Shown: positions 16,505 to 25,857 of the stretch, one piece after another | Layout of the letters: each line of letters begins with the position of its first letter | How positions within the stretch are numbered: the stretch's first letter is position 1 | Assembly: GCA_964598565.1 (NCBI GenBank) | Contig: CAZRCG010000001.1 | Coordinates: 503,798 to 567,797, forward strand | Reading direction: 5' to 3' | Origin: CAZRCG01 sp964598565 | Lineage (GTDB): Bacteria; Bdellovibrionota; UBA2394 | Length of the DNA stretch: 64,000 bases | Program-made: the position numbers and the translations under genes | The notes under the pieces: model-generated | What the model was told of the DNA's origin: nothing | Databases searched by the model: none | Seen by the model: the letters and a program-made list of their open reading frames with translations, nothing else

Positions 16505-17470
16505 ATGAGTTCGAACCAAACCCATTCGCATGAATCGGAATTTAAGGATTCAAAAATTTATGTGGCTGGCCACAAAGGCTTCGTTGGGTCAGCTGTGGTT
16601 CGCTCTTTAAAACGTCACGGCTATAAATCCATCGTCATTCGTGACCGGGCCGACCTGAACCTAAGCGACAAGATGGCCGTTCGGGCTTTCTTTGAAAGCG
16701 AGCGGCCGCGATCAGTTATTTTAGCGGCGGCAAAGGTGGGAGGCATTGGAGCCAACAATCGCCTGCGCGTAGAGTTTTTGCTCGAGAATCTCGAGATTCA
16801 GAATCATATTATTTCCGCCGCGGCAGACTTTGGCGTAGAAAAATTAGTCTTTTTAGGAAGCTCCTGTATTTACCCAAAACAGGCGCGCTATCCCATTACC
16901 GAAGATCAGCTATTGTCTGGGCCCTTTGAACCTACCAATGAGCCATATGCCCTCGCCAAAGTGGCGGGCATCAAATTATGCGAGGCCTACTTTGAAGAGT
17001 ACGGTAAGCGATTTATTTCACTGATGCCGACCAATGTATTTGGTCCCAACGAACGCTTCGATTCAGAGAATTCACATGTGATCCCATCAATGATGTGCAA
17101 GGTTTTTAAAGCCATGCAGGAAAAAGCCACCTGCGTTACATTTTGGGGCACAGGCAAACCCCTGCGTGAGCTCATTCACTCTGATGATTTAGCCGATGGC
17201 GTTGTCGTGGCGCTCGAAAACTGGGAAAAAAATGAGATCGTCAACATCGGCAGCGGCCAAGAATATACCATCGCCGACATTGCCCACCGCGTTTGTAAAG
17301 CCTGCGGCTATCAAGGCGATATCCGGTGGGATAGCTCCCGCCCCGATGGCGTCTTCCGCAAGGTTATGGACTCTACTAAAATTCGCTCGTTGGGCTGGAT
17401 ACCGAGTCGAACGTTAGATGAGGGCTTGGAAGTCATGGCAAGGGAGGCGAAGGTTTTTCTGGGGGGGTAA
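16505..17470 (+). CDS. fcl: GDP-L-fucose synthase
   Basis: 321 residues from the ATG at 16505; a TTG at 16469 would add 12. The enzyme epimerises and reduces GDP-4-keto-6-deoxymannose to GDP-L-fucose. IYVAGHKGFVGSAVV is the NADP Rossmann motif, LGSSCIYP and EPYALAKVAG hold the catalytic Ser and YxxxK, and LRELIHSDDLADG is characteristic. The partner GDP-mannose dehydratase (gmd) is at 39294-40322, at the other end of the polysaccharide locus, so the fucose pathway genes bracket the locus. Confidence 0.9.
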   Translation: MSSNQTHSHESEFKDSKIYVAGHKGFVGSAVVRSLKRHGYKSIVIRDRADLNLSDKMAVRAFFESERPRSVILAAAKVGGIGANNRLRVEFLLENLEIQNHIISAAADFGVEKLVFLGSSCIYPKQARYPITEDQLLSGPFEPTNEPYALAKVAGIKLCEAYFEEYGKRFISLMPTNVFGPNERFDSENSHVIPSMMCKVFKAMQEKATCVTFWGTGKPLRELIHSDDLADGVVVALENWEKNEIVNIGSGQEYTIADIAHRVCKACGYQGDIRWDSSRPDGVFRKVMDSTKIRSLGWIPSRTLDEGLEVMAREAKVFLGG

Positions 17471-17570
17471 GGAGTATGGTTCGAATCCATCCCAAATCGT
17501 TGTAAATTTTAACAAATCTATATACGTTCTTTCGCGTGGACCTAACAGATGGAAAGTTGAGGACAATTTA

Positions 17571-18635
17571 ATGGCAAAAGTCATTGTGACTGGTGGCGCC
17601 GGGTTCATTGGCTCAGCACTTATTCGTCACCTAATCCTTCATACAAGTCATGAAGTTCTAAACATCGACAAACTGACTTATGCGGGGAGCCTGCTGTCCC
17701 TGGCTGGCGTTGAATCACATCCTCGATATAAGTTCTTGAAAGCGGATATCAGAGACCGCCATGATCTAGAAAGTGCTTTTCGTGAATGGCATCCAGATCT
17801 TGTTTTTCATTTAGCAGCGGAATCTCATGTAGATCGCTCTATAGAAGGTCCAGAAATCTTCATACAAACCAATGTTGTTGGGACATTCCGGCTGCTTGAA
17901 ACTTGCCGGGATTATTTGGCATCAATGGATGCCACTAAAAGAGACGATTTCCGGTTCGTTCACGTGTCAACAGACGAAGTTTTTGGTTCGCTTGGAGAGA
18001 CAGGTTTTTTTTCGGAGTCTACAGCTTATCAGCCTCGATCACCATACTCTGCATCTAAAGCGGCGTCGGACCACTTGGTTCGTTCTTGGCATCATACCTA
18101 TGGCCTTCCAATACTGATCACAAACTGCTCAAATAACTATGGCCCCTACCAGTTCCCGGAGAAGTTTATTCCCGTTGTCATTTTAAATGCACTTAACGAA
18201 CAGCCAATTCCCATATACGGCGAAGGCAAAAACACTCGGGATTGGCTCCACGTTGAGGATCATGTCAGTTCCCTCCTCCATGTGGCGACAGAGAGCCCTT
18301 TAGGGCACACATACCTTGTAAGTGGCAGAAACGAGGTCACCAACATTTCTCTGGTTCAGATGATCTGTTCAATACTCGACAAATTCCGTCCACGAGGCAA
18401 CGGTCACCCTTATTCTGACCTCATTAAGTTTGTTCAAGATCGACCAGGCCACGACTTGCGTTATGCGGTAGATCCATCGAAAATTGAATCCCTATTGGGA
18501 TGGAAAGCCAAGATCCCTCTTGATGAAGGACTGAGAACAACCGTCAATTGGTATCTCGACAACTTTGAATGGTGTCAGGCTGTTTCAAAAAACCAACATC
18601 AAATACGTCTCGGCCTTTTGAAAGCTTCAGCATGA
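17571..18635 (+). CDS. rfbB: dTDP-glucose 4,6-dehydratase
   Basis: 354 residues from the ATG at 17571 with GAGGA upstream. It converts dTDP-glucose to dTDP-4-keto-6-deoxyglucose, the second step of dTDP-L-rhamnose synthesis. VTGGAGFIGSALIRHL is the NAD motif; STDEVFG and YSASKAASDHL carry the catalytic residues; NNYGPYQFPEKFIP is a family signature. It begins the rfbB-rfbA-rfbC-rfbD cluster; its stop overlaps the rfbA start (ATGA). Confidence 0.95.
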   Translation: MAKVIVTGGAGFIGSALIRHLILHTSHEVLNIDKLTYAGSLLSLAGVESHPRYKFLKADIRDRHDLESAFREWHPDLVFHLAAESHVDRSIEGPEIFIQTNVVGTFRLLETCRDYLASMDATKRDDFRFVHVSTDEVFGSLGETGFFSESTAYQPRSPYSASKAASDHLVRSWHHTYGLPILITNCSNNYGPYQFPEKFIPVVILNALNEQPIPIYGEGKNTRDWLHVEDHVSSLLHVATESPLGHTYLVSGRNEVTNISLVQMICSILDKFRPRGNGHPYSDLIKFVQDRPGHDLRYAVDPSKIESLLGWKAKIPLDEGLRTTVNWYLDNFEWCQAVSKNQHQIRLGLLKASA

Positions 18636-19513
18636 CTTCTCTGTATAAAGGCATCATTTTGGCTGGCGGGTCCGGAAGTAGGCTGCATCCCATCACAACG
18701 GTAGTAAGTAAACAACTACTACCAATCTATTCGAAACCGATGATTTATTATCCCCTGTCTGTTCTCATGCTAGCGGGGATTCGAAACATTCTGGTGATCA
18801 CATTGCCGCACGAGCGCCAGCTTTTTGAAAGACTTCTTGGAACAGGAGAAAGCTGGGGAATAAAGATTGAGTATGCCGAGCAACCAAAACCAGAAGGCCT
18901 TGCCCAAGCATTTGTTATCGGTGAAACATTTGTGGGAAATGATCCAGTATGTCTCGTTCTGGGGGATAATATTTTCTTTGGCGGTGGATTTCAAGAAGCC
19001 ATTTGCAAGGCTGGATCTAGAACGACAGGAGCTACGGTATTTGGTTATTATGTCAAGGATCCTGAACGCTATGGTGTCGTTGAGTTTGACGAGAGTGGAA
19101 AGGCGATTCGCATTGACGAGAAACCCAAATCACCAAAATCAAATTATGCAGTCACAGGCTTATATTTCTATGATAATTCAGTCTTGAACATTGCTCGCAA
19201 CCTAAAACCCTCTCCTAGAGGGGAATTAGAAATTACTGATGTCAACGCAGAATATCTCCGCCGCTCCTCCCTTCATGTCGAAATCTTGGGTAGGGGTATC
19301 GCTTGGCTCGATACAGGGACGCCGGAATCCCTTTTACAAGCCTCGAACTTTATCGAGGCAATAGAAGAACGTCAGGGCCTAAAAGTATGCTGCCCGGAAG
19401 AAATTGCGTTTAGGTCCGGGTGGATTGACCGTGCTCAACTTGCTGCACTGGCGGACCGCATGACGCGAAACCCCTATGGTCTGTATTTGAAAAATCTCTT
19501 GAGAGACCCTTGA
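18632..19513 (+). CDS. rfbA: Glucose-1-phosphate thymidylyltransferase
   Basis: 293 residues from the ATG at 18632, overlapping the rfbB stop by four bases. It makes dTDP-glucose from glucose-1-phosphate and dTTP, the first step of dTDP-rhamnose synthesis. GIILAGGSGSRLHPIT is the nucleotide-binding loop, KQLLPIYSKPMIYYP and LGDNIFFG are signatures, and LDTGTPESLL closes the catalytic region. Length matches the family. Confidence 0.95.
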   Translation: MTSLYKGIILAGGSGSRLHPITTVVSKQLLPIYSKPMIYYPLSVLMLAGIRNILVITLPHERQLFERLLGTGESWGIKIEYAEQPKPEGLAQAFVIGETFVGNDPVCLVLGDNIFFGGGFQEAICKAGSRTTGATVFGYYVKDPERYGVVEFDESGKAIRIDEKPKSPKSNYAVTGLYFYDNSVLNIARNLKPSPRGELEITDVNAEYLRRSSLHVEILGRGIAWLDTGTPESLLQASNFIEAIEERQGLKVCCPEEIAFRSGWIDRAQLAALADRMTRNPYGLYLKNLLRDP

Positions 19514-19525
19514 GCAGTAGATTTT

Positions 19526-20071
19526 ATGGATATTGCATCTCTCGAGATTGACGATGTGCTGCTGATAAAGCCTAAAATCTTTGGAGATGACCGAGGTTAT
19601 TTTTTTGAGTTTTGGAATAAATCGAAGTTCGATGCTGCTGGTTTTGAGCATTCATTCGTACAAGACAATATTTCCCAATCAAAGCGTGGCGTCTTGCGTG
19701 GTTTACATTTTCAACACCCTCAGCCGCAGGGAAAGTTAGTAACTGTATTTCAGGGGGATGTTTTTGATGTTGCGGTGGATCTCAGAAAAGAATCGCAAAC
19801 CTTTGGAAAATGGGTTTCCATTCTCCTTAGCGATAAGAACCATTATTGTGCTTTCATCCCACCAGGCTTTGCACACGGTTTTCAGGTTTTAAGTGACCAC
19901 GCACTGTTTGCATATAAATGTACCGACTTCTACAATTCCGGGACCGAACATGTTCTTCGGTGGGATGACCCCGACATTGGAATTCGCTGGCCACTACCAA
20001 ACCCAACCGTATCTAAGAAAGATTTAGCGGGTCGAAGACTAAAGGACTTTCATGCTTCTTTCTTCCACTAA
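19526..20071 (+). CDS. rfbC: dTDP-4-dehydrorhamnose 3,5-epimerase
   Basis: 181 residues, the full length for this cupin-fold enzyme. It epimerises dTDP-4-keto-6-deoxyglucose at C3 and C5. Family motifs are DDRGYFFE, FVQDNISQSKRGVLRGLHFQ (catalytic His in RGLHFQ), VDLRKESQTFGKW, FIPPGFAHGFQVLSD and IRWPLPNP. It follows rfbA after 12 bases. Confidence 0.95.
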   Translation: MDIASLEIDDVLLIKPKIFGDDRGYFFEFWNKSKFDAAGFEHSFVQDNISQSKRGVLRGLHFQHPQPQGKLVTVFQGDVFDVAVDLRKESQTFGKWVSILLSDKNHYCAFIPPGFAHGFQVLSDHALFAYKCTDFYNSGTEHVLRWDDPDIGIRWPLPNPTVSKKDLAGRRLKDFHASFFH

Positions 20072-20092
20072 ATTGCGGCCGAGGACAAATAT

Positions 20093-20962
20093 ATGAAGGT
20101 TCTTGTAACAGGAGCGCAGGGTCAACTGGGTAGGGAGATTCACAAGAAGCAAACTACAACGACAGATTCATATAGTTTCTTTTCTTCTCAGAGTCTGGAC
20201 ATTAGAGATTCAGATTCTATCCAAGCCACTTTAGATAGTGTACGGCCAACCGTTGTAATCAACTGTGCAGCTTACACTGCTGTAGACAAAGCAGAAAGTG
20301 AACCAGAATTAGCATTCTCCATTAATGCCGAGGCTCCTATGAAACTTGCCAAAGCTTGTCTCGAACGAAACATTTTTTTCATTCATTTTTCTACAGACTA
20401 TGTTTTTGAAGGAGGTCAAACTTCCCCTTATCTGGAAACCGACACTCCCACACCCATCAATGTATATGGCCTCTCTAAGTTAGAAGGTGAAACAAGAATT
20501 GCCGCCCTGGGTGGGCCGTCACTTATCATCCGGACCTCTTGGTTATACTCATGGCATGGCAAGAACTTTGTTAAGACCATTCTTCGACTATCCGCGGAAC
20601 GACCCGAAATTCAAGTAGTAGCCGATCAAGTGGGCTCGCCCACCTCTGCAGAGGATCTCGCCAGTTTTGTAGTCGCCAATCTGGCTCAATTGACAGAGAC
20701 ACACCAACCAAGTGTCTTGCACTTTAGCAACGACGGGGCTACTAGCTGGTTTGACTTTGCCGTAGGCATTCAGCAAGAGGCTGGGCTATCTACCAAAATT
20801 ACACCGATCTCTTCAGCGGAGTTTCCTACAGTGGCTCGACGCCCACCCTATTCGGTTTTGTCTAAAGACAGAGTAAAAATATTGTATAAAATTGAGGTGG
20901 CAGACTGGCGAACCTCCCTACGGCATATGCTGAACAATCGCCCCCTCCAAGGGAAGGATTAA
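20093..20962 (+). CDS. rfbD: dTDP-4-dehydrorhamnose reductase
   Basis: 289 residues. It reduces dTDP-4-keto-L-rhamnose to dTDP-L-rhamnose. VTGAQGQLGREI is the NADPH motif, VINCAAYTAVDKAES a family signature, FSTDYVFEG and NVYGLSKLEGE the catalytic Thr/Tyr/Lys, and IIRTSWLYS follows. It ends the rfb cluster. Confidence 0.95.
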   Translation: MKVLVTGAQGQLGREIHKKQTTTTDSYSFFSSQSLDIRDSDSIQATLDSVRPTVVINCAAYTAVDKAESEPELAFSINAEAPMKLAKACLERNIFFIHFSTDYVFEGGQTSPYLETDTPTPINVYGLSKLEGETRIAALGGPSLIIRTSWLYSWHGKNFVKTILRLSAERPEIQVVADQVGSPTSAEDLASFVVANLAQLTETHQPSVLHFSNDGATSWFDFAVGIQQEAGLSTKITPISSAEFPTVARRPPYSVLSKDRVKILYKIEVADWRTSLRHMLNNRPLQGKD

Positions 20963-21147
20963 CAGGGTCCGCTCACTACTCTGTTTACTCCGCCATGCGA
21001 AATGGTAAAAAATGTCAGCTAAAATCAGTCGTCTGCCATAATATATCGTGATAGCAAGACAGATTGCCCGTTTTCAATATGTAAACAATCAAGAATATTT
21101 TCTTTGTTGTAAGAAAACGTTAGGCTGATTTTGAGGTGGTGGTCTAA

Positions 21148-21942
21148 ATGAGCGTGTCAAAAATTACACTCCATGAGGTTCTTAATATCGAACACTCGTT
21201 TCTAAAAGCCGGCTCCAACCATGCCGAAGGTCAGTCTTTAGAAACTGTCTCTGAACTGTCGTCCGGAATAAGCTTTCAAGAGCGCTGTCGGATCGTCGCC
21301 GATATGCTTGGTACTCACACCATTGATGAGCGCATGATTCCATGTCCATTTCTTTCTTTACCGCAACTTAAAGTCAAACGTGGCATGGATCTCGTTTTTG
21401 CTAGTGTTGCTCTACTAATTTTTTCTGTCCCAATGCTCGTCATAGCTCTTCTGATTAAATTGGAATCGAAAGGCCCTATATTTTATCGTCAGGAGCGCGT
21501 AGGCCTTGGCGGCCGACGCTTTCATATGTTGAAATTTCGCTCGATGAAACTAAATGCAGAAGCTAGTTCTGGCGCCGTTTGGGCGATTAAAAACGATCCA
21601 CGACGCACCAAATTTGGCACGCTGCTAAGAACCACATCTCTTGACGAGTTACCTCAACTTTTTAATGTGTTTAGAGGCGAGATGTCTATGGTAGGCCCTA
21701 GGCCAGAGCGCCCCAATTTTGTTGCTGAGTTTCGGAAGGATGTACTCAACTATGACCTTCGACATCATGTTCCAGTTGGAATTACAGGCTGGGCCCAAGT
21801 ACACGGTTGGCGAGGAAATACGTCGATTCAAAAGCGTGTTGGGTATGATATTTTTTACATCTTACATTGGAGTCCTTGGCTTGACATACGGACCTTATTT
21901 TTAACCCTCTTTCGTGGATTCATTAACAGAAACGCTTATTGA
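21148..21942 (+). CDS. Initiating monotopic phosphoglycosyl transferase (sugar transferase)
   Basis: 264 residues. Bacterial sugar transferases of this family move a sugar-phosphate onto undecaprenyl phosphate to start a repeat unit. KRGMDLVFASVALLIFSVPMLVIALLIKL is the membrane-embedded N-terminal helix (residues about 74-102); GPIFYRQERVG, TSLDELPQL (the catalytic Asp-Glu dyad), SMVGPRPERP and GITGWAQVHG are core motifs. It has only the short catalytic module, without the multi-pass N-terminal half of WbaP/WcaJ. An N-terminal extension of about 70 residues lacks recognisable motifs. It is the best candidate for initiating synthesis in this locus. The donor sugar cannot be read from sequence. 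Confidence 0.88.
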   Translation: MSVSKITLHEVLNIEHSFLKAGSNHAEGQSLETVSELSSGISFQERCRIVADMLGTHTIDERMIPCPFLSLPQLKVKRGMDLVFASVALLIFSVPMLVIALLIKLESKGPIFYRQERVGLGGRRFHMLKFRSMKLNAEASSGAVWAIKNDPRRTKFGTLLRTTSLDELPQLFNVFRGEMSMVGPRPERPNFVAEFRKDVLNYDLRHHVPVGITGWAQVHGWRGNTSIQKRVGYDIFYILHWSPWLDIRTLFLTLFRGFINRNAY

Positions 21943-21988
21943 GTCCTCTGGATTTGACTGAATCATTTGAATCCCAGATAAAGCTATC

Positions 21989-23038
21989 ATGAGAAGCGTC
22001 GTAGTTGTCTGGTGCAAATCTAATACAGAGAAATTTGAACAGCAGGTGCCTCTCCGCTTTGTGGCCCAACGGAATGCGGCCCTGGGCTATTCATCTCAAT
22101 TTGAGGTCTTATGTCTGGAAGGCTTTGATCAGCTATCAAAAAAATACCGAGACGAGCTTAAATCTCTAGGATGGAATGTTCAAGACTGCTCGAATATTTA
22201 TAAAGAACAAGCTGCCAAGTATTCCCCGCTAAACCGTTTTGTTGATTTTGAAAGAAAGTGCTTTTTGAGATGGCCGGTCATTAACGCAGTTTTCAATTCT
22301 GAATCAGTCATACACTATGATGGCGACATAGTTTTCAATGTCGATCCCAAGGTTATTGAGACTAAAACAATGGGAATGAATTTCGTTCTTCAGGGATGTC
22401 CCGCTCTGACAGTCATTAATTCCTCTACCTGGTTCGATCAGTATGAACAGGCCCTTGCGCATTTTTGCGATAACATTGACGCCTACTCTGAAAAAGCTTG
22501 GGCAGAAAGAACGGGCTGGGAACAAACTTTTCATGGAAAGTGGGCGGGCTCACGCTTTAGAAAAATTATATCTAGCGATCAGGATTTGATGTCTCACCTC
22601 ATCCACACAGATAGGCTCGTTCAAACACCCCCAGCCTTGATAATGAGTCAAATAGGGGATGCTTGTTGCTTTGAGAACCCTCTATATTTCGATAGTTTTG
22701 TCTCCGCCCCAGTAAGGTACTCCAGAAAAAACCAGATGGACTTTTTTAATGATAATCCAATTCTCTTGTGGCATATACAGAGCGACTTCTTCAACTACCT
22801 TCAACTTTTTATGATTCGAGAAAAGTATCTGCCTTTTCTAAAAAAGAGAAATTTTTCGAATCCGCTAGAAAAAAAGACATTTGTCTATGCCGTTCTCCGC
22901 ACCATTCGAAAACTTGTCGATAAATTGAACAACGAACAAAAATCTCGCCTGCGAGTCTATGAACACTTTTTTTCACAAACCGATTTCGCCAAAGTTTTTT
23001 CTTCAGAAACCTGGTGGAAAAAAGACGTATTTCAATAG
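21989..23038 (+). CDS. Putative GT-A fold glycosyltransferase
   Basis: 349 residues, not a recognised named family. VIHYDGDIVFNVD contains a DxD-like site, and the order (N-terminal VVVVWCKSN strand, DxD near residue 110, SSDQDLMSHLI further on) fits a GT-A glycosyltransferase. The setting, right after the initiating transferase, supports this. Its end overlaps the convergent methyltransferase gene by seven bases. Confidence 0.5.
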   Translation: MRSVVVVWCKSNTEKFEQQVPLRFVAQRNAALGYSSQFEVLCLEGFDQLSKKYRDELKSLGWNVQDCSNIYKEQAAKYSPLNRFVDFERKCFLRWPVINAVFNSESVIHYDGDIVFNVDPKVIETKTMGMNFVLQGCPALTVINSSTWFDQYEQALAHFCDNIDAYSEKAWAERTGWEQTFHGKWAGSRFRKIISSDQDLMSHLIHTDRLVQTPPALIMSQIGDACCFENPLYFDSFVSAPVRYSRKNQMDFFNDNPILLWHIQSDFFNYLQLFMIREKYLPFLKKRNFSNPLEKKTFVYAVLRTIRKLVDKLNNEQKSRLRVYEHFFSQTDFAKVFSSETWWKKDVFQ

Positions 23039-23649
23039 ACTTGTGATCTCAGCCAGCCCCAATAAAGATTGGGAAGCGAACCCTCAGAGCCTATATGAGG
23101 CTTTATTTTTTCCGCAATGACTCGATTCACCCCTTCTGCCCACCCAATATCGTGAAAAGCGACCAGTGCGCCCTCATTCAACTTAGGCAGCCATGCTTTC
23201 ACGTCTTCAAGCACACCCTCGTAGGAATGATCTCCGTCTACAAACAGAAAGTCCACCTTGTGCTCGAACGAGTCCGCTACCTCGGAACTACTACCCCTTA
23301 GAGGAGTGAGCCACTCACGGTAAGAAGCGGTATTTTCTAAAAACTCTGCAAGCGTATCTCTACCTCCCTCTGTCATCCCATGATTCTGCCAGGTATCGAC
23401 ACAGTACAACCGGCCGTCTTTCGATGATCTAGAAATGGCTGCCGCGAGAAATGAAGCAGAGGCACCTAAATAGGAGCCTATCTCCACAATGACCTTACCC
23501 TCTATAGTGCGAGCTAAATGATAGAGTTTAAGTTTCTCCCGTCTTGTAAGATGAGTCTGTATTTTGTCTTCCTTGGACAAACGCAATAACTTAATTTGAA
23601 AAGGGGAAGCCACTTCATCCAAAAGCCAATTGAGCGCCATGGGAAACAA
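23032..23649 (-). CDS. Class I SAM-dependent methyltransferase (Methyltransf_24 type)
   Basis: 205 residues. VIVEIGSYLGASASFLA is motif I, LYCVDTW the acidic loop, DFLFVDGDHSYEGVLEDVKAW the metal/substrate strand typical of the Methyltransf_24/CmcI-like family, and GALVAFHDIGW the following strand. The substrate is probably a sugar or glycan intermediate, given the surrounding genes. It is the last of the minus-strand block 23032-27300. Confidence 0.8.
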   Translation of the reverse strand: MFPMALNWLLDEVASPFQIKLLRLSKEDKIQTHLTRREKLKLYHLARTIEGKVIVEIGSYLGASASFLAAAISRSSKDGRLYCVDTWQNHGMTEGGRDTLAEFLENTASYREWLTPLRGSSSEVADSFEHKVDFLFVDGDHSYEGVLEDVKAWLPKLNEGALVAFHDIGWAEGVNRVIAEKIKPHIGSEGSLPNLYWGWLRSQVY

Positions 23650-23652
23650 ATA

Positions 23653-24633
23653 TCACTCAAGGTAATTCTCACGCAAGACCCAGTTCATCAAGCCCTGGCT
23701 CTTTCTCAACTCCTTCCAGTGAAAATAGTAGCCCTGCCAAAAGCCCCGAGACACCCTGAGCCTAATCTCTCGATCAATCCCTCTCAGAATCGTTCTTGCC
23801 TTAATCTGAGCCAAACAGTACCTCAAATACATCCGAAAAAGTTGTGTGTATCGAGGCTGCCTGAATAACCTCCCATCCGCGTAGGAGCCTGTAACCCCCT
23901 CCAAAAATGCCCGGTCTTCAACATAAGCCATCGTGAGTCGATTCTTGGAAACATGATGATAAACTGAAGCGGTTGGTTCGTACACGATGAGATGCCCTGA
24001 GGCCTGGATTTTTTGAGCTAAAGCCGCTTCACCATTTCCTCTCAATTGTATCCTGTCTTTTGGAAAAGCGTCTGGATGAAACCCCCCCAGCTCCAGGGCG
24101 ATCTGCTTTCTGACGCCAAAATTGCAACCAAAAACGAATAGTCCTGGTATTTCAATTTGTTTGGCACCGAAATCCAGCAAGCTAAAATAGGGGTTAAAAG
24201 TTCCGCTCTCCGTTGCTATCCATAGTTTTTTTTCCCACGCGGGCGGAGGAGCTTCATACAAGGGCAGTACCCTTCCGCCGACAAGCGCAACTTTTGGATT
24301 CTCAAAAGCCAACTCCATTCCTTCAAGCCAACTTGTGAAGGGAACAATATCGTCATCCGCGAAGACCAAAATATTCCCTCGGCTATTCTGTAGTCCCATG
24401 TGTCTGCCTGAATGCAATCCCACATTCTTCTGAAACAGATAGGAGAAATGAGGAAAAGTGGAAGTAAAATGCAAGGCCGCCTCTCTCGTATTATCATTCG
24501 ATGCATTATCCACCACTAAGACTTCGAATCTATCCAAAGGCATGGTCTGGCGAGCAAGTGAGTCCAGCATCTGGGTCAGCAGTGACGCGCGATTTCTAGT
24601 GGGAATAATTACTGACACTTCAATCTGGCTCAT
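23653..24633 (-). CDS. Family 2 glycosyltransferase
   Basis: 326 residues. VSVIIPTRNRASLLTQML is the GT-A start, VLVVDNASND the nucleotide strand and LVFADDDIVPF the DxD site; FGCNFGVRKQ and GNGEAALAQKI are acceptor-side motifs. No signal peptide or transmembrane helix is visible. It overlaps the toroid-like gene by four bases (ATGA), so the two are coupled. Confidence 0.85.
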   Translation of the reverse strand: MSQIEVSVIIPTRNRASLLTQMLDSLARQTMPLDRFEVLVVDNASNDNTREAALHFTSTFPHFSYLFQKNVGLHSGRHMGLQNSRGNILVFADDDIVPFTSWLEGMELAFENPKVALVGGRVLPLYEAPPPAWEKKLWIATESGTFNPYFSLLDFGAKQIEIPGLFVFGCNFGVRKQIALELGGFHPDAFPKDRIQLRGNGEAALAQKIQASGHLIVYEPTASVYHHVSKNRLTMAYVEDRAFLEGVTGSYADGRLFRQPRYTQLFRMYLRYCLAQIKARTILRGIDREIRLRVSRGFWQGYYFHWKELRKSQGLMNWVLRENYLE

Positions 24634-25853
24634 GCCACAAGCGACCGAACTAAAGAAAATTCGTACCCCGGCGCCCTACCTAATCTAAGATCCGACGGTC
24701 TGGCCAGAAAATTGAAAATATAGGTAAGAGAAAGAAGCCTAAACCATGTGCCAAACATCGAACTTTCATTGTTCCTAAAACTCATCTGAGGGTGGCCATA
24801 CTCATAATCACAATTCCTCTTAAAAACAAAACCGCCATCGGCGTTCTGGTTAGACAGAATCCAAGGCAACGCTTTATAAACTGATCTACGAATGAGCTCC
24901 GACTGGTTAGGATACCGACTAGAAAAGGCTATCAGAGGCCAGATCGTATCGATGTCATCACAAGCACTAGAATTGAAATCTAACCCATAACCTCCCAAAA
25001 GATTCTGGGTGGCTAGCAGGTGATCAATCAATTCAGGATGCTTGGGAATGTCGTCACCATCATAGAAGAAGATGGGCCAAATATGGTAGGCTGCCTGCAC
25101 TGCTTTCGAGAGACTCCTTGGACATGTGGCAATCTTCCCCCACATCCCTTGAGAGTTCACTCTTTCTCGAAGGAGCGCCTTTAAATGTTCCACGGCTTCC
25201 GAGGCTTTATGGTCGCTAAATGCATCGCGCTGATATTGCATTAAGACCCCAATATTCATGATGGAATTTCCGGAAAAATCGACTCGATCGCCAAAATCTA
25301 ACGAGTCAAACCAGGCACGCAGTTTCGCTCGATCATAGAACACTTTTAAGAACGAAAATTCATACCTAGGACGGCGGCCCAAATGAGTGTAGCAAATAAT
25401 CAATTGAGCAGCTAAATGTCGAATGCCCCACCAATCTTCGCTAAAAAAAATTTCATTTTCGACAGACGGATCATAGAATAGGCCGTCGTCAGGAGACTGA
25501 AAGGAATCAAAATAGCTTAGCCAGGCGGCCCTATCAGAATCGCTCAGAGTATTTAAATCAGATAGTAGCGAACGAGTCATACAAGCATAGGTCGACGAAT
25601 ATAGGTTAGGACGACTACAGGAGCCGCTGAATCTATAACTCCAAGGAGTCTCGGGAATCCGCATCTTCTCGACATAACCAAGTATCGAGGAGCGGAACAA
25701 CTTCTCATCGAACGCAAGTGCATTCGGTATGCCCACATCACACAGTTGGCTAACTAAGAATGTGAATTCCTGGTCATCTCGGGAATAAAGAGAACGTGAG
25801 AGGTTCATGAAGCCCCGTGAAATTTTTCGCCTAATTCGAAGATTGAGTGACAT
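24630..25853 (-). CDS. Predicted alpha/alpha-toroid protein of unknown function
   Basis: 407 residues, predominantly helical. WILSNQNADGGFVF and ATQNLLGGYGLDF are QN-x-DGG-type repeats found in alpha/alpha-toroid folds such as terpenoid cyclases and prenyltransferases, and FQSPDDGLFYDP is a third degenerate copy. DDIDTIWPLIAF is acidic, but no catalytic DxDD of class II cyclases is clear. No signal peptide. It sits between a glycosyltransferase and the flippase, so a role in assembling or modifying the polysaccharide is plausible. The function cannot be assigned. Confidence 0.6.
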   Translation of the reverse strand: MSLNLRIRRKISRGFMNLSRSLYSRDDQEFTFLVSQLCDVGIPNALAFDEKLFRSSILGYVEKMRIPETPWSYRFSGSCSRPNLYSSTYACMTRSLLSDLNTLSDSDRAAWLSYFDSFQSPDDGLFYDPSVENEIFFSEDWWGIRHLAAQLIICYTHLGRRPRYEFSFLKVFYDRAKLRAWFDSLDFGDRVDFSGNSIMNIGVLMQYQRDAFSDHKASEAVEHLKALLRERVNSQGMWGKIATCPRSLSKAVQAAYHIWPIFFYDGDDIPKHPELIDHLLATQNLLGGYGLDFNSSACDDIDTIWPLIAFSSRYPNQSELIRRSVYKALPWILSNQNADGGFVFKRNCDYEYGHPQMSFRNNESSMFGTWFRLLSLTYIFNFLARPSDLRLGRAPGYEFSLVRSLVA

Positions 25854-25857
25854 TTAC

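Noticed and set aside
17479..17494. GGTTCGAATCC, identical to a tRNA T-arm core, just after the fcl gene
   Set aside because: Only four T-stem pairs form, no CCA follows at the right distance, and the upstream bases are fcl coding sequence without an anticodon arm. Likely chance or a very old attachment remnant.
21098..21117. 7-bp AT-rich hairpin (TTTTCTT/AAGAAAA) after rfbD
   Set aside because: Weak A/T-only pairing with no T-run in the right direction; not a convincing terminator.
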